A stretch of DNA of 64,000 bases from Pinus tabuliformis. Taxonomy: Eukaryota > Streptophyta > Pinopsida > Pinales > Pinaceae. The stretch covers positions 803,301,592-803,365,591 of the forward strand of contig CM062805.1 of the NCBI GenBank assembly GCA_031772625.1, read 5' to 3'. This document shows, in pieces, positions 44,382-56,125 of this stretch. Position numbers and translations under genes: made by a program. Under the pieces are notes generated by a model. That model ran no database searches and was not told the origin of the DNA. It saw nothing but the letters and a program-made list of their open reading frames with translations. Within the stretch, counting starts at the first letter, position 1. Each line of letters begins with the position of its first letter.

Positions 44382-46368
44382 TAGCCAATGATGTAAGTTG
44401 TTAACAGGCGCGAGAGGAATCACCGATGATGATGATGACCCCCAAGGTACACAGTACAATTTACGTGGTGTGAATACATGAGTTGATGTCGAACACCATG
44501 CAAAATCTTTCGGCAAAAGGTCAATAATGTAAACCTATCGTCGGAAGTGAGAAAGTTTCCATTGAGGCATGCAAGCTTCAAAGTACTGAAAGGGTTGTTT
44601 CTAGGTCAGCTTCTTGGATAATGAGCTGATGTCGATAAGAAGTGACCCATCGTAGGGGGGCATTGATGGATCCAACATCTATGACACGAAACGGAGCAAA
44701 TGATTTCGTGGAGGTTAAAACGATCTGATGATACAAGGTTCAGGGTGGCAGTCATGAAAGAATGAAGTGTGAAGGTATTGCAACGGATGAGACACAATCT
44801 GGGTAGGTGAATTCTCTGAGCGAATTCTCTTGAACATATCGGCGACACTAAGATGGATTGGTAGCGTTAACCCCAAAAGTGGATGGTACGGTGGACCAAT
44901 GGTGATATGACCGGTGAACGAAATAACCCAACCTAACTCAATCATGGTTATGGAGTGAAAGTGTCATGTTCAAGAGCGACCTGCTACCAATAAAGTTTCT
45001 TCAAGTTTTCTTCCCAATTTTCCCCAGTCATTTCTGGCCAATACCTCTTCATTTTTGTCAAGCTTGAGGAGGATAACATATGCTTGTTCTATAATTTTCC
45101 CTTCGGGCAAACCCGTCTCTATGTTTTAACGAGCCTAGCGACAATGAAACTCACTCTTGTCTGAATGGACAAGTTTGTTGCTATTTTTTTAATGAGTTTA
45201 ACAACAAGGATAACTTAGTCCTTTTCAATTTTAGAGAGTCTGAAAAGAGACAGAAAGGAAACTCCAATATTCTTTTTTCGTAATATAATCCCTTAAGTCC
45301 AAAAAAGTATAAAACAATGTGAAAGGGATGACTTTTCGATAGTTTTAACAAGCTGAACAAGACAAACGCTCGATCTTTTTGTGTAATGATCCCTTAGGTC
45401 AGAAATATTAAAATCTAGAGGAGGGATAGCACTTCCGATCACTTTAACGAGCTGGAGAGGCCAATTTCTCGGCAATCTTTTCATATTTTACGAGTCAGAT
45501 TAAAAGAGCTTAAATGAGACTCATTTTCTTTTAGGAACGAGTGATGTTTTCAGATAGCAGTTGGTTCCAGGTAAGGTTTGGAACTTTTCCAATCACGGTA
45601 GTGTAAAGAAGGTGGCCAATAGGGTCACTCGTCACAGTTGTTCCTCAAAAGGGGTAAACAATCAAATGGAGGCAAATGATCAGCTAAAACAGAGTGGAGG
45701 TGATGGTAAGAACACGACCAAGGCTCAAAAGCTGATGATAATCATTCACACTAGTTATTTACCGGACGTGGGTTCATTTTTTAATGAGCTTGAACTCTGG
45801 TGGAACATATGCTCATTTCCAGGTTTAATTTTTAACAAGCTTGAACTTCGCGTAAAACTGCTCCTGCCAGCCGTATAATAAGGATGTCTCATCGATAGGT
45901 TCTTTTTTCTTTTTAGGGAGCTTGCACCATTCGAAATTATGCTCCAACTCCTTTTATTATGTAAGCTAGGAACGACCAATCCCACGAGTTTAAAGGGTTA
46001 AGAATCTACAAACTAGAAAAATAAATGGTCGCTTTTCACTTTCATGCAAAAAGGTTTGCATGCCCCCAGTTATAGCGAAGTAGAGTTTCCCAGGTTACCT
46101 CTCAATTTGCAGACAAAACATTTGTTCTATCGGGAAAAGCCTACCTTTTCCAGGTTACCCTTCAATTTGCAGAAAAAACGTTTGTTCTATTGGGAAAGGC
46201 CTACCTTCTAATAGAGGTATCTTATTCCGGTCTAATCCCATTTTCCTAAATAGACGGGTGTGTCAAACCAGTCATATATCCTTTGCAGAAACCTACCCTA
46301 TACCTGAAGTTTTCCTACTGAAGCAGACCAGGATGCATGCCCCCTAGGTTTCAGTCACAACCACCGAA
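44382..46368 (-). other. Element A noncoding region, right of B
   Basis: This continues the A noncoding tail: 44387 onward matches C from about 21213. Hairpins of the GAGTC/GACTC type are at 45236-45264 (decayed) and 45492-45522. A 60-bp tandem duplication is at 46087-46206. No RT, integrase or PMD-like similarity is found, so this tail joins the broken protease directly. Confidence 0.65.
46087..46206. repeat. 60-bp tandem duplication
   Basis: Copies at 46087-46146 and 46147-46206 share caggttacc, tcaatttgcaga, and gtttgttctat followed by gggaaa-gcctacc. About seven mismatches are seen by eye. Confidence 0.85.
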
Positions 46369-46900
46369 TCACTCACGTTCATCAGGTGGATGGACTGGAG
46401 ATTGATGAGACATTCCTTGCGCAAAAAGACCTATTAGGGATGGCATTTGACTATTAGCTATGTGTGAACTGGTGAATGAAAGCTGGTCTACGAGCTGGAC
46501 CACTCTGCCTTCATGCAGAAAACACATTACTCGAAAGAGTGAGGAAACAATAGCTCCCATGCTATAAATGTAGTCATGCTAAAGGAGTAGATTGTAATTT
46601 AAAGGTCCTTGGACTACCATTACGTTCAGATAAACAATTTTCCTTCTCAAAGTTATAGGAAAGCTTGGAAGGATCCCTAATGGTCGACTGGTTCCTTTAT
46701 CGAAGCCTGTCAGATTTCACATTTCAGGCAAAAGTGATGGTGAACCAAGCGCTTTCCAAGCAGTCGAGGAAAGGATACTAACATAAGCCCCTTCATCTAT
46801 GATGGTACCAACCATCACCATTCTGTAAGTTTGCACTATGATTCTGAATGGTACATTAGACGGTAAACAGGGTCTGCCTAGTAGGTTCCAAATCAAAGGA
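46369..46900 (-). pseudogene. Element A protease remnant
   Basis: A broken aspartic protease related to that of element C. The active-site motif reads TIIDEGAY, against VIDEGAS in C, at about 46800; AWKALGSPSL and a GILPSFPI block follow, then MGAIVSSLFRVMCF matching MTAIVSSIFRVIKF of C. Frame changes and stops occur between the blocks (for example the LGR-like region near 46570). The similarity ends near 46369 and RT is not found beyond it. Confidence 0.7.
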
Positions 46901-46966
46901 AATGACTAGGTTGCTTGGAGGTGGGACCAAATAAATGGCTGGATACAGCTCTGACGAATTTCCTTC

Positions 46967-47935
46967 CTACGGTAAAGGAATGGGCAGATTTCCCCCATGT
47001 TCATCGAAGTCTATGTTTATGAAAAGAATTTGAATGGTTTCATTCTCATTCTCTTTGGTGAATGTATCATCTGAAGGTAAATATTCTGAAGCCAAGATGG
47101 GGTCAACTACCGTCTCGAACTTTTGACTTTGGTTCGATGTGGACTCAAAGGGTTTATCTTCAATGATAGGTGCTTCGACCGACAAAAAAGGTGGGTCAGT
47201 CGGCTTTTCAACTAGCAATGGATTTGGCAAGAGTTTCTTGTATCCAGGAGGGAGTCGCTGTGGTGATGTAGGATGATTATCCAAGAATCTTTTAGCTTCA
47301 TCTAGGAAGGGACAATGGTGGAGGGAATGATCGCCTTCACACATTCTGTAGGGAAATTTAGATTTTCCTTTCTGTCTGGTGACTTCATTTTCACTAGTTG
47401 ACAGTGTACTCTTAACATGATCATCAGAGGCTGATGACACTAGATTGTGTAAGCAGGGAGACCAGTCCCTTAAGATCCATGGGATGCAAGGAAAATCTCA
47501 ATGATAGTGGTCTCCTTTGCAGATGACACATGGAGATTTAGGTTTAGATGGTGCAGTGTGTGGATTTTCACTAGACGATGCACGTTTACCCCTTTTTCAT
47601 GTCGGCTCCTTCTTCTTATTCTCCTTCCCTTTGTTCTTCTTCTCAATTACTTGGTTTTTAGTTTTACTATCTTCACCAAGTGAAGAGGAAGAAGGAGAGG
47701 GAGAGACAAACGAAGTAGAAGGTTGGGGGGTAACTCTAGTATCATCTAGTTGCTGATTCAATTGTTTAGGAATCACGGTGCTTTGAACGATATAGGTCGA
47801 GAAAAGCCATACTGGCAGGCCAATTGTCGGTCCTGGAAGGGACAATGTGGCCATATGAGGTGCACCATCATCTCCCCAAGAGGAGAAAGGACTAGGATTT
47901 CCCCCGAGGGGAAATCCTTGGTTGGTGGACTCCAT
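46967..47935 (-). pseudogene. Element A gag remnant (nucleocapsid part only)
   Basis: From Met 47935 the frame gives a Ser/Pro stretch and a Lys-rich patch (KNKGKENKKKEPT) like that of C, a stop, and then a frame at 46967-47440 with a zinc-knuckle-like MCEGDHSLHHC, in which the first Cys of the C element pattern has been lost (Tyr in FPYRMC). An acidic linker follows. No capsid core is present, and the solo LTR is inserted just upstream at 47961. Confidence 0.65.
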
Positions 47936-47960
47936 TTTCTCAACCTAAGACCAACGAGGG

Positions 47961-49001
47961 TGTTGTGGGGAAAAATGCCTATGCAGGACGATCCTATCCA
48001 CCTAAGGTGTGACAGTGCCTTAGCAACAAACAGAAACAGCTATTCTAGTATTCTTCCTTTATGAATTAAGAATGAAGAGAGATGGATGGACTAACCGGTG
48101 TCTTCCGTTTGTCCCTCGATCCGGTTTTTCTTCTCTTTGAGAGTTCCCAGCTACTTGCTTTTTCGCTTGCCCAGCTTCAACAGGTCCCTGCAAGATCACA
48201 AGAAGAGAACACTACACAAAGAAATAGATTCATATTCATAACTAGTTCAGGATTAGAAATAAACTAAACATACTAATGCAATCATGCATCAAAGATACAT
48301 CAGTATATAGGAGAAACCAAGATAGCTTTATTGATGAATAACAAGGTTCAGGAGGAGATACAACCAAGAGAGTTCCAATCCAGCATCTCCTTCCCAACAA
48401 ATGAAATTCCTATCTTCACCTCCCTTCAAAGCATTAAGCACCCAATGATTCCAGTCTCAAACCAACAACAATTCTTTGCAATAACAAAATTCCAGCCTCC
48501 TGGATCTCATGGAGGAGAGATCCATATATAGATGTTTGGAGAGAGGATGAGTCAGCTTGAGATCTGACTAGTGTCCTCTCCCTCTGTCAGTTCTTGCTTC
48601 CACTTGGAGACTAAGAGCCTCTTACTCATCACTAGTCGAATTCATTGAGGTAAGTGTCATTGGAGAAGATTCTGGAAGCTTCCAGGGTCTTTCCACCTCG
48701 TTGAATGAACTTGCCATTTGTCACTTCCCGCTCAGCGCACCCTGGTAGTGCTTCTACCTGTGTTGCAGTGCACCTAGCCAGTGTAATCTCTACATTTCAG
48801 CGCAGACAGCTAGTGGAGCCTCTGAATTGATCCTAAATTGACTTGTTTTTGAGCAGTTTCTGGTGGAGAACTTCTGTGAATTGCTGTGGTTTGTTAGCCT
48901 TGTTCCTCTAGGGGTAGGAACAACATGTTTAGGGACTTTGGATCCCTTAGATTATGGACATTTCATGCTTATAGCTGTAAGGCACAAAAATGTCTATAAC
49001 A
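47961..49001 (-). mobile_element. Solo LTR of the A family
   Basis: 1,041 bp, TGTTGTGGGG to GTCTATAACA, flanked by perfect GAGGG duplications (47956-47960, 49002-49006). It aligns with the LTRs of A along its length, for example caacaaacag, a TATA-like atatatag near 48524 and the aatgtctataaca end, but is clearly diverged, so it comes from a related subfamily. With no internal sequence it is the product of LTR-LTR recombination. Confidence 0.88.
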
Positions 49002-49006
49002 GAGGG

Positions 49007-50703
49007 AACAATGACGTTATTCCAATTAAAATAATTTTTAGATGCTTTGACACAACTTGCTTTTTCAATTGTTAAGAGTCGATAAAAAGCTAAAGATGAC
49101 TCTAGTCGCCTTCAATTTTTAATGAGCCTTAAGTGACAAGTGTTTAGATGGACCTTTTCCTTTAAGGAGTCTGAAAAGGAAAGAACGAGACTACTCTGGA
49201 AATATAGATAGAGGGATTACCAAATCAATCGCAAAATTGCATAATACTTTTTACGGTACAACAGTCAATCTTCCTAAATGTTGTGTTCAGTGCATTGTGA
49301 TCGATAGGGCGGTAGACATGGCTTCCTAAGGATAAAGGATATAGCCTATTGTGGTCTCCCAATATATACTCAACGGTACATGGGAGCACAAGTCTGTACT
49401 GGCACTTGTCGTCTCAAAGAGTAGGAATCACCCAACCTACAATGAAAGCGACAGTTACCAGGCTTTACGGCGCTGGAATACGTCTCTAGCCTAGGCTTCT
49501 AAATGTTGTGGGTTAGGTTCCAAAGTGTTTTTATGTTCATTGAATTTATTTTATAGCTGATCTTTCTTAAGAAGTTTTCCTTTAAGGTTCATCGCGTGAT
49601 GTAGATATAAAATTCCTAAAATGCAATCTAAGATGATAAACAGTCGTTTAATCTTCTTTTTGCAGTGAAAATCCTAGCTACTAAGGAAAGAGAAATGAAA
49701 TCCTTTTAACATAGAGCAGAGAGCACACACTAGATGCACTGTCCTAAATCAAAATCAACAAGCAGTCTAAATGCAAATGCACATGCATGTATTTTTTTTC
49801 CACTTTCTTAATGTGTGAATGACAAAAAGAATGCTAAGCACAAATCTGAATTATATCTTCTTCCAAAGTGACAGTACTAACGATTTTCCGTTCAAAAAAC
49901 GAAAAAGAGACAAGACGACACTTTGCGATTTTGAATTGAAAATTGGTTTTGACACTTGAAATACTATTAATTCAGATAAAATACAAGAGTAATAGTGTAC
50001 TCAACTATCAAAAAGAGAAGGATTCATTTCTTTGACTAAAAACGACACTTGTGACACTTTCAAATCCAAAGACGACAGTTTGATTAAGCTACCATTTTGT
50101 AAATGAGAATTGTGAATGGTGAAAAATACATAAAAACATTCACAAATCTTTGCAAAATGGAGGTTGGATGATGCAAAGGAAGTGGGTTTCAACAGTGGTC
50201 TACTGATCACAGACAGCAAAACTCCTGAATAAAGCTGAAAAGAGTGAAGAAAAAACCAAAATCTGGAGGCAGAACTAGTCTTGTCTGATCATCGCACCTG
50301 TAACACAGGGAAACAAGGATGCATCCCACCTACTGCACACGAGAGGTGCGATGCATCCAGATTGCCAAGAAGAGAAGGTGTGATGGTCCAGGGATGAGAC
50401 TTTAACTTGGTTTTTGGTCACAGTTTGCAGTTTAGTTTAGGAATTTAGGCCAAGCAAATGATAGTTAGTAACTACAAAGTACAGGGGATGATCTAATGAG
50501 GTTACTAAAGCTACCTCTAGGGCACTTAGGATGTTTGCAAGTCAATTGTTCAGTTCATAAACAAACCCAGAGCTTGACTAAAGCAACGTTGATCTACTTT
50601 GCACTTGCATAGAAAATGCAGTTTGAAGGCTATCTAGCTTAACTTCAGGTTCCATTTGTGCTTTATGAATCAAACAAATAGAGACAAGCAATCAAAATAA
50701 TTG
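49007..50703 (-). other. Element A 5' leader
   Basis: About 1.7 kb between gag remnant and primer site with no coding signal. It carries two hairpins of the series seen in C: AGAGTC/GACTCT (49075-49103) and a partly decayed GAGTCT/AGACT (49167-49192). Confidence 0.6.
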
Positions 50704-50722
50704 ATCCCCAACAGAGTCGCCA
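50704..50722 (-). promoter_or_regulatory. Element A primer-binding site
   Basis: On the minus strand TGGCGACTCTGTTGGGGAT lies 3 nt from the LTR, the same spacing as in element C and the same site with a few changes. Confidence 0.8.
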
Positions 50723-50725
50723 TTT

Positions 50726-51764
50726 TGTTATTGAGAAATATAGTGTCTATTCAGAGCTGTTAGTCCCACTAATACGAGTAGCTATCTTAAAAAAAAATAG
50801 ATTAAAGTCGCTTTTTTTTCCTTTACGAGAGAGATGAGAAAGAAGCAGAGAGTACCAACCTCAGTCTTCCACTTGGCTCCTTGCTTGTTTCCTTCCTCCT
50901 TTGACAGAATCTTGCCACTGCTTCCTTACTTGTCCTGCTTCAAAGAACACTTGTAGATTCACAGCAGCATAATACCATCAAATCATAGAGATCTATCACT
51001 GTAAACAATATAGGATGATATATATATTGACTATACAAATTCATATATCAACACAATATTCAGAGATACACAAGAATATGAAGGAAAACTCAAATAGCTT
51101 TATTAGTAAAAGTAGTAGAAGAGAGGATTACAACCACTTGGTCTGACCCAGTGCCATCCTCTCAGCTTGGAAGCCCTCTTCACCTCATACAAAGCAAGAT
51201 CACCCAAAAATGTCTTCAAAGAGAAACCAGCAGCACCTCTTTGCAAATTACCCAATTCCAACCCCTTAGATCTCTGGGATGAGGGAGCCATTTATAGATA
51301 TTTTCCAGGGGGTCAGTCAGCTTCTGGGATTTTGATTAGTGTCATCTCTCTGATAGTTCTTGGTTCCACTTGGAGATTTCATTATCTCTTACTCATCCTT
51401 GGGTGAATTCAGGGAGGCAAGTGTCAAATGAGTAGCTTCTAGAAGAATCTTAGGGTCTCCACCTAGCAAACTACTTGTGCCATTTGTATTCTCTCACTCA
51501 TCACACCCTACAGAATGGCTTTCCAATATGCATCACACTTTTTTCATGTGGCAGGTGAGATGCATCGCACCCTTTGCACTAGGCAGTCTGTATGGTCCTG
51601 CTTTGACCAGTTCTGAGTGGTTTTTCATGGAAAACTTCTGGGAGATGATGTAATCAGTTGACCTTGCTCCTTTAGGGTATGAAACAACACTTTTAGGGAC
51701 TTAGAAGCCCTTGGTTTATGGACATATGTGATTGGGGTTGCAGTGCCCAAATATGTCTATAACA
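50726..51764 (-). repeat. Element A 5' LTR (upper copy)
   Basis: 1,039 bp, TGTTATTGAG to GTCTATAACA, with a minus-strand TATA-like box at 51290-51297. It is followed by the target duplication TTGTT. Confidence 0.9.
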
Positions 51765-51769
51765 TTGTT

Positions 51770-52054
51770 GGTAGAAAGGATGTGACCTTTGTAGCAAGTC
51801 AGGGAAGGTGCATGAAAGTCTTTAACACATGGAACAGATGGATGACTGTGCCCCTTAGAAACCTATCACAGCATGTAGCTTGAAAGGGAACACACGAGTA
51901 GTAAGACATCACAAGCTGGAAAGTAGGATAAATGAAGATCCAAAGTGATGGTTATACCAACATCACATTTCTATAAGATTCATACAAACATATATAGAAT
52001 AGTACATACGTACATGCATAAATAATTGCTACATATATCATTAGAGTAACTAGG
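51770..52054. other. Flank between elements A and D, nothing recognised
   Basis: About 285 bp, AT-rich with several 'acatata' words. Removing D joins it to 59437 onward, and removing A joins it to sequence left of 7529. Confidence 0.5.
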
Positions 52055-52059
52055 ACAGC

Positions 52060-53524
52060 TGATCCGAATTGGATCCATGAAAATTATCAAAGTGTTATGA
52101 CTGTATTAAATCAGGCTAGACTTCAAAATTTATGAACAAAGAGCTATCATGAAGACCTCTAGACAATGGCAGTTTGTAGCCAGTAAGGAACGACGAGGAC
52201 CTCCATCAAAGCGCGCTAACCGAGGCCCATGGAGACCGCGCAGGAGGAAAACTGGCAGTTAGGAAGCCCAGATCGGGAAATGGAGGCCATTTCTGATGCA
52301 TGATTAGCGTCGCTAGGCAAACCCCCTTGAGAAGGAAAGGCCCCAAACGCTCAGTCGCATGGGAAGCCGGGAAACCATGGGGAAAGCCCTATGGCGAAAG
52401 GCGGGTCTCGTGCTCCAAAACCGGCGGAATATCGGAGGCATATTGGGCGGTAAGTGGATTTGGGCAGAGAACAAGGGATTCCATTCATCGAACGATGCGT
52501 GTTCAGAAAATGAGAGAGAAAACTGCCTCTCATCATGGGCTAACAGTCGAGCAATTCAATTGCACGAAAAGAGCGAACACCATAGGATCTGGGGGCTCAA
52601 GATCCGACGACGGAGATTGCTCCGATGGGAAACCAGATTTAACGGGGGAATTAAGTCACGGCATATAAAATTCTAAAGTCCGATTTGATCGCTGAGTTGG
52701 TGGATGAGTCATTCCACAGTGTAACTGAAATATCGAACCGTTGATGAAGAGCTGGTGTAGTTCGTACGAGGACAAGTGGCCACCTCCCTGTGAGACATTG
52801 GCGATGCTGCAGAGGCAGGGAACTCTAAGCAAACAACAACGGGCGATCCAAAGGGGCGGAAGAGGAAGCGAACAGTCAAGGACAGATTAGCTTTAAGCCA
52901 TGAACAGACAGAGAACAGAACGAGGGAAAAAGGAAGAACCAAAGAAGGTAACAGTGAAAAAATGGGACGAAAGAGATAGTGAAGCAAGAGGCAGAAAAAT
53001 AGAGAACCAAGCTAACCTGCAGCATAAGGCAGCATCGAGAAGACATAACGCTTGAGAGGTTCAAGCAATCCCTGTGAGGATCTGTCAGGAATTGAGTACC
53101 ACATTGGGCTCCTCCCCTTAAAAGGCCAAAGAGGTCAATATTTGGTAAGGAAAGAGTCTGTGCACTCTAGTGGCTTAGGGAATACAAGGACCACCCTACC
53201 AAGCATTATTTGTTTTAGGAGACTCAAATTGAGCTCCTCACTGTAAATCTCTGCTTTAAAGACACAATGAAAGAAGGCCACCACTGAAGCTGGACCGGAG
53301 ATGTAGCCCTGGAGAATAAGGTGAACTCCTTATTAATGTGTTGTGTTATTGTATTTGCTTACTGTGTTTTCCCTTACTGTTTTCCATTTTCCAGTGTCTG
53401 TGTATTTTGCAATTTGATTGATCTGTTGCCTAAGATAACATAGACACACACCAGCACATGAGTTTGTAATACCTTCATTCATTAATTATTTAACTGAGAT
53501 CACTCACAAGTGATTTTCAGATCA
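52060..53524 (+). repeat. Element D 5' LTR
   Basis: TGATCCGAATTGG to TTTTCAGATCA. TATA-like CATATAAAA at 52662-52670. Confidence 0.95.
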
Positions 53525-53526
53525 AG

Positions 53527-53544
53527 TGGTATCAGAGCTTTAGG
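53527..53544 (+). promoter_or_regulatory. Element D primer-binding site (initiator Met type)
   Basis: TGGTATCAGAGCTTTAGG starts 2 nt after the LTR. The first 12 bases are the standard complement of the plant initiator Met tRNA 3' end. Confidence 0.92.
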
Positions 53545-53585
53545 TTGTTAAGGTTAGAAAATCTTGTGTTGGATTTAATTGTTGA

Positions 53586-54420
53586 ATGCTAACTAGATCA
53601 AAGCTAAAATTAGGAGAAGATGAGTCTCACTTCCATGACCACTCAAAAGGAAAAGGGAAAGAGGAAATCTTTCTCACACCTCCTAATAGCCCTGAACATA
53701 GAAATAAAGCATCTTTGATTAAACTAGATGTTAAATTTGATTTACCTATATATGATGGAGAGTTGAATGCAGAAAAGCTAGACAATTGGATTAGACAAAT
53801 TGATATTTATTGTAGAGTGCATAATATCGATTCAAACAAGAGCAAGATTCAGCTGGCAAGCCTACACCTTGGAGGCACTGCCTTGGTTTGGTGGGAAGGC
53901 AGGACCCAAGCTGACATGAAAAGACATGGTAAGACTATCTCTGTCTAGAGTGAATTTGTTTCTGCAATCAAATAACAGTTCTATCCATTGACCTACATGC
54001 AGCAAGCCATGATGAGTTGGCAAACTCTTCGACAGTTGAAAGGGCAAAGTGTCCAAGGGTACACTCAATAATTTAGAAAGAGAGCATTTATTCTAGGAAT
54101 CTCGTTAGACTCACCTGAGACTCTGTTGAAGTACATTGGTGGTCTACACAGCTACATGAGGCACACTATCCTCATGTTTAATCCCACTAGGATATATGAG
54201 GTATCTGTACAAGCTACTCATCTAGAAGCTAGAGGAAAGAATGGAAGTCCAAAAGTTGGGGGATCATCCCAACCCACTGCAAGCAAGAATAAGGAGAAAA
54301 GAAAGCAAAAATATAAAGCAAAGAAGGCTAAACTGCACAGAAAAGCAAGGCTTCATGCACTCACTGTAAAAAGGATGGGCATGATAATTAGCATTGTTGG
54401 ATTCTACATCCGGAGCTAAG
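53586..54420 (+). pseudogene. gag: Element D gag with zinc knuckle
   Basis: The Gag starts MLTRSKLKLGEDESHF at 53586. The capsid core is clear: DLPIYDGELNAEKLDNWI, then KIQLASLHLGGTALVWWEG, then a broken stretch (TAG 53946, TAA 53973 and 54069). A basic tail follows, then a zinc knuckle at 54356-54397 in another frame, CTHCKKDGH followed by a TAG and then Cys, spaced C-X2-C-X4-H-X4-C. The frame change lies between about 54300 and 54355. Confidence 0.88.
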
Positions 54421-55290
54421 ACCTAAATAGTTTTAGGGCAAGAAGAAGAAGACTGTTGCAGCTATTCAAAAAGATTTGGGGTCAGACTTAGGAGATGAAA
54501 CAACCATTGGAGCCACAGGTATAAGAGGTAAGAATTCTAAAGCATCTACTAGTAATTTTTCACAATCTACTATTGATGAAGAAAATGAGAGAAAAAGACA
54601 TGAGCTTTTCTATATTCGAGTTATTTCCAAACATCAAAAGATTGATACTTTGTTTGATAGTGGCTCACAAGTAAATTTAATTTCTAAAGCAATTTTAAAG
54701 AAGTTGGGATTAGTAACTACACCTCACAAGAAACCATACCCATTAGGATGGTTAAATGATAAATCACAACTACAAGGGACTAGACAATGCAAACTCAAGT
54801 TTTCTTTTGGTCAGAATTTGTAGATGAGGTTGAGTTAGACATAATTCCTTTGGATATATGTGGAAGTTTTTTAGGAAGTCCTTACTTGTATGAAAGAAAA
54901 GCTATTTTCTATAGAGTTGAGAACAAGTATCTACTTGTTAAAGATGGAATTGAATACTTTGTAAGAGCTCATAAGCTGAAGAATAATTACACTCTCATAA
55001 ACTCAGGGCTGATGAAAAGAATGATAAATTCATGCAAACAATTCTTACTAATGGTTGTAAAGGAAAAGAAACCTGATAAAACCAATGTATTTGAGGGTTG
55101 TGATGCTAAACAACAAGCTGATTTAGAAAAGGTTGTTTCAAAGTATGATATCTTGTTTCAAGAACCTAAAGGTCTGCCACCCAAAAAGGAAATAGTATAT
55201 GATATTATTTTGCAACAAGATGCTCCATTGCCTAACATTGGAATGTACAGGTTGTCCACTTTAGAGAATGCTGAAATCAAGAAGCAGGTG
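54421..55290 (+). pseudogene. pro: Element D aspartic protease
   Basis: The active-site motif DTLFDSGSQVNLISK lies near 54645, with the DSGS form of the catalytic triad. A frameshift near 54820 moves the reading to the frame used by the rest of pol. The region continues LDIIPLDICGSFLGSPYLYER, the usual end of the protease in this branch, and then a linker to RT. TAG at 55291 is in a Gln context. Confidence 0.85.
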
Positions 55291-56125
55291 TAGGAGTTTC
55301 TCGAGAAAGGGTGCATCAGACCTAGAACATCGCCATGTGGGTCACCAATCATTTTGGTGAGAAAGAAAGATGGCTCGTGGAGAATGTGCAATTATTACCG
55401 AGCACGGAACAAGATAACAATAAAAAATCGTTATTCCCTACCTTGCATAGATGATCTTTTAGACCAATTGAAAGAAGTTGTTTATTTCTCCAAGCTAGAC
55501 TTGCATAGTGGATACCATCAGGTCAAAGTTGCAGAACAAGATGCATGGAAGACTGCTTTCAAAACAAAGTAGGGATTGTATGAGTGGTTGGTTATGCCCT
55601 TTGGCTTAACTAATGCTCCTGCTACTTTCATGAGATTAATGAATGATGTACTCAGACCTTTTCTTGATGATTTTATTATTATGTATCTGGATGACATTAT
55701 GATATTTAGAAAAACATGGGAAGAACACTTAAAGCATGTTAAGCAGACACTAGATGTTTTGAAAAGAGAAAAAAATTATGTTAAACTCTCAAAATGTGAA
55801 TTTGGCAAAACATCTCTGAATTATTTGGGTCATATAGTAGGGGGTGGTGAATTGAAGATAGATCCCTCTAAGGTGGCAGTCATTGTAAACTGGCCTAAAC
55901 CCAAATCTGCTACAGAAGCTAGAATATTCTTAGGAGTAGCACAACATTGGAGAAAGTTCATTTCTAACTTTTCCTTAATTGTAGCTCCCTTACATGCTTT
56001 AACAGGATTGAACAAGGTGTTTCAGTGGGGAGGCAAACAATAGAAAGCCTTCGACACCTTGAAAGAAAAGATTAGTACAACACCTATACTAGCACTGCCT
56101 GATCTTCAAATACCATTTGAGATCT
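55291..56125 (+). pseudogene. pol: Element D reverse transcriptase
   Basis: RT motifs in order: PCGSPIILVRKKDGSWRMC, NKITIKNRYSLPCIDDLLDQL, FSKLDLHSGYHQVKV, WLVMPFGLTNAPATFMRL, and the catalytic IMYLDDIMIF at about 55680. The Asp residues are kept. Breaks are TAG 55570 (before GLYEWL, where Gln is likely) and TAG 56041. In the first motif the usual CVDYR reads CNYYR. Confidence 0.92.

Larger units (their letters stand above)
7534..51764 (-). mobile_element. Element A: decayed non-autonomous gypsy element, host of B
   Basis: This is an LTR retrotransposon on the minus strand. Its LTRs (7534-8571 and 50726-51764) start TGTTAT and end TATAACA (TATAATA in the lower copy). Both flanks carry the 5-bp target duplication TTGTT (7529-7533, 51765-51769). 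Removing element B and the solo LTR leaves about 7.8 kb. A primer-binding site lies next to the upper LTR. Only the nucleic-acid-binding end of gag and a broken protease remain (46369-47935). I find no capsid, RT, RNase H or integrase. Noncoding stretches match element C, for example gctgaggcgagcattccc near 8722 against gctgaggtaggcattccc near 20921, so A belongs to a related family. Confidence 0.85.

Noticed and set aside
48008-49001. Solo LTR starting at TGTGACAG near 48008
   Set aside because: Alignment to the A LTR starts earlier, at 47961, and only that end gives matching GAGGG flanks.
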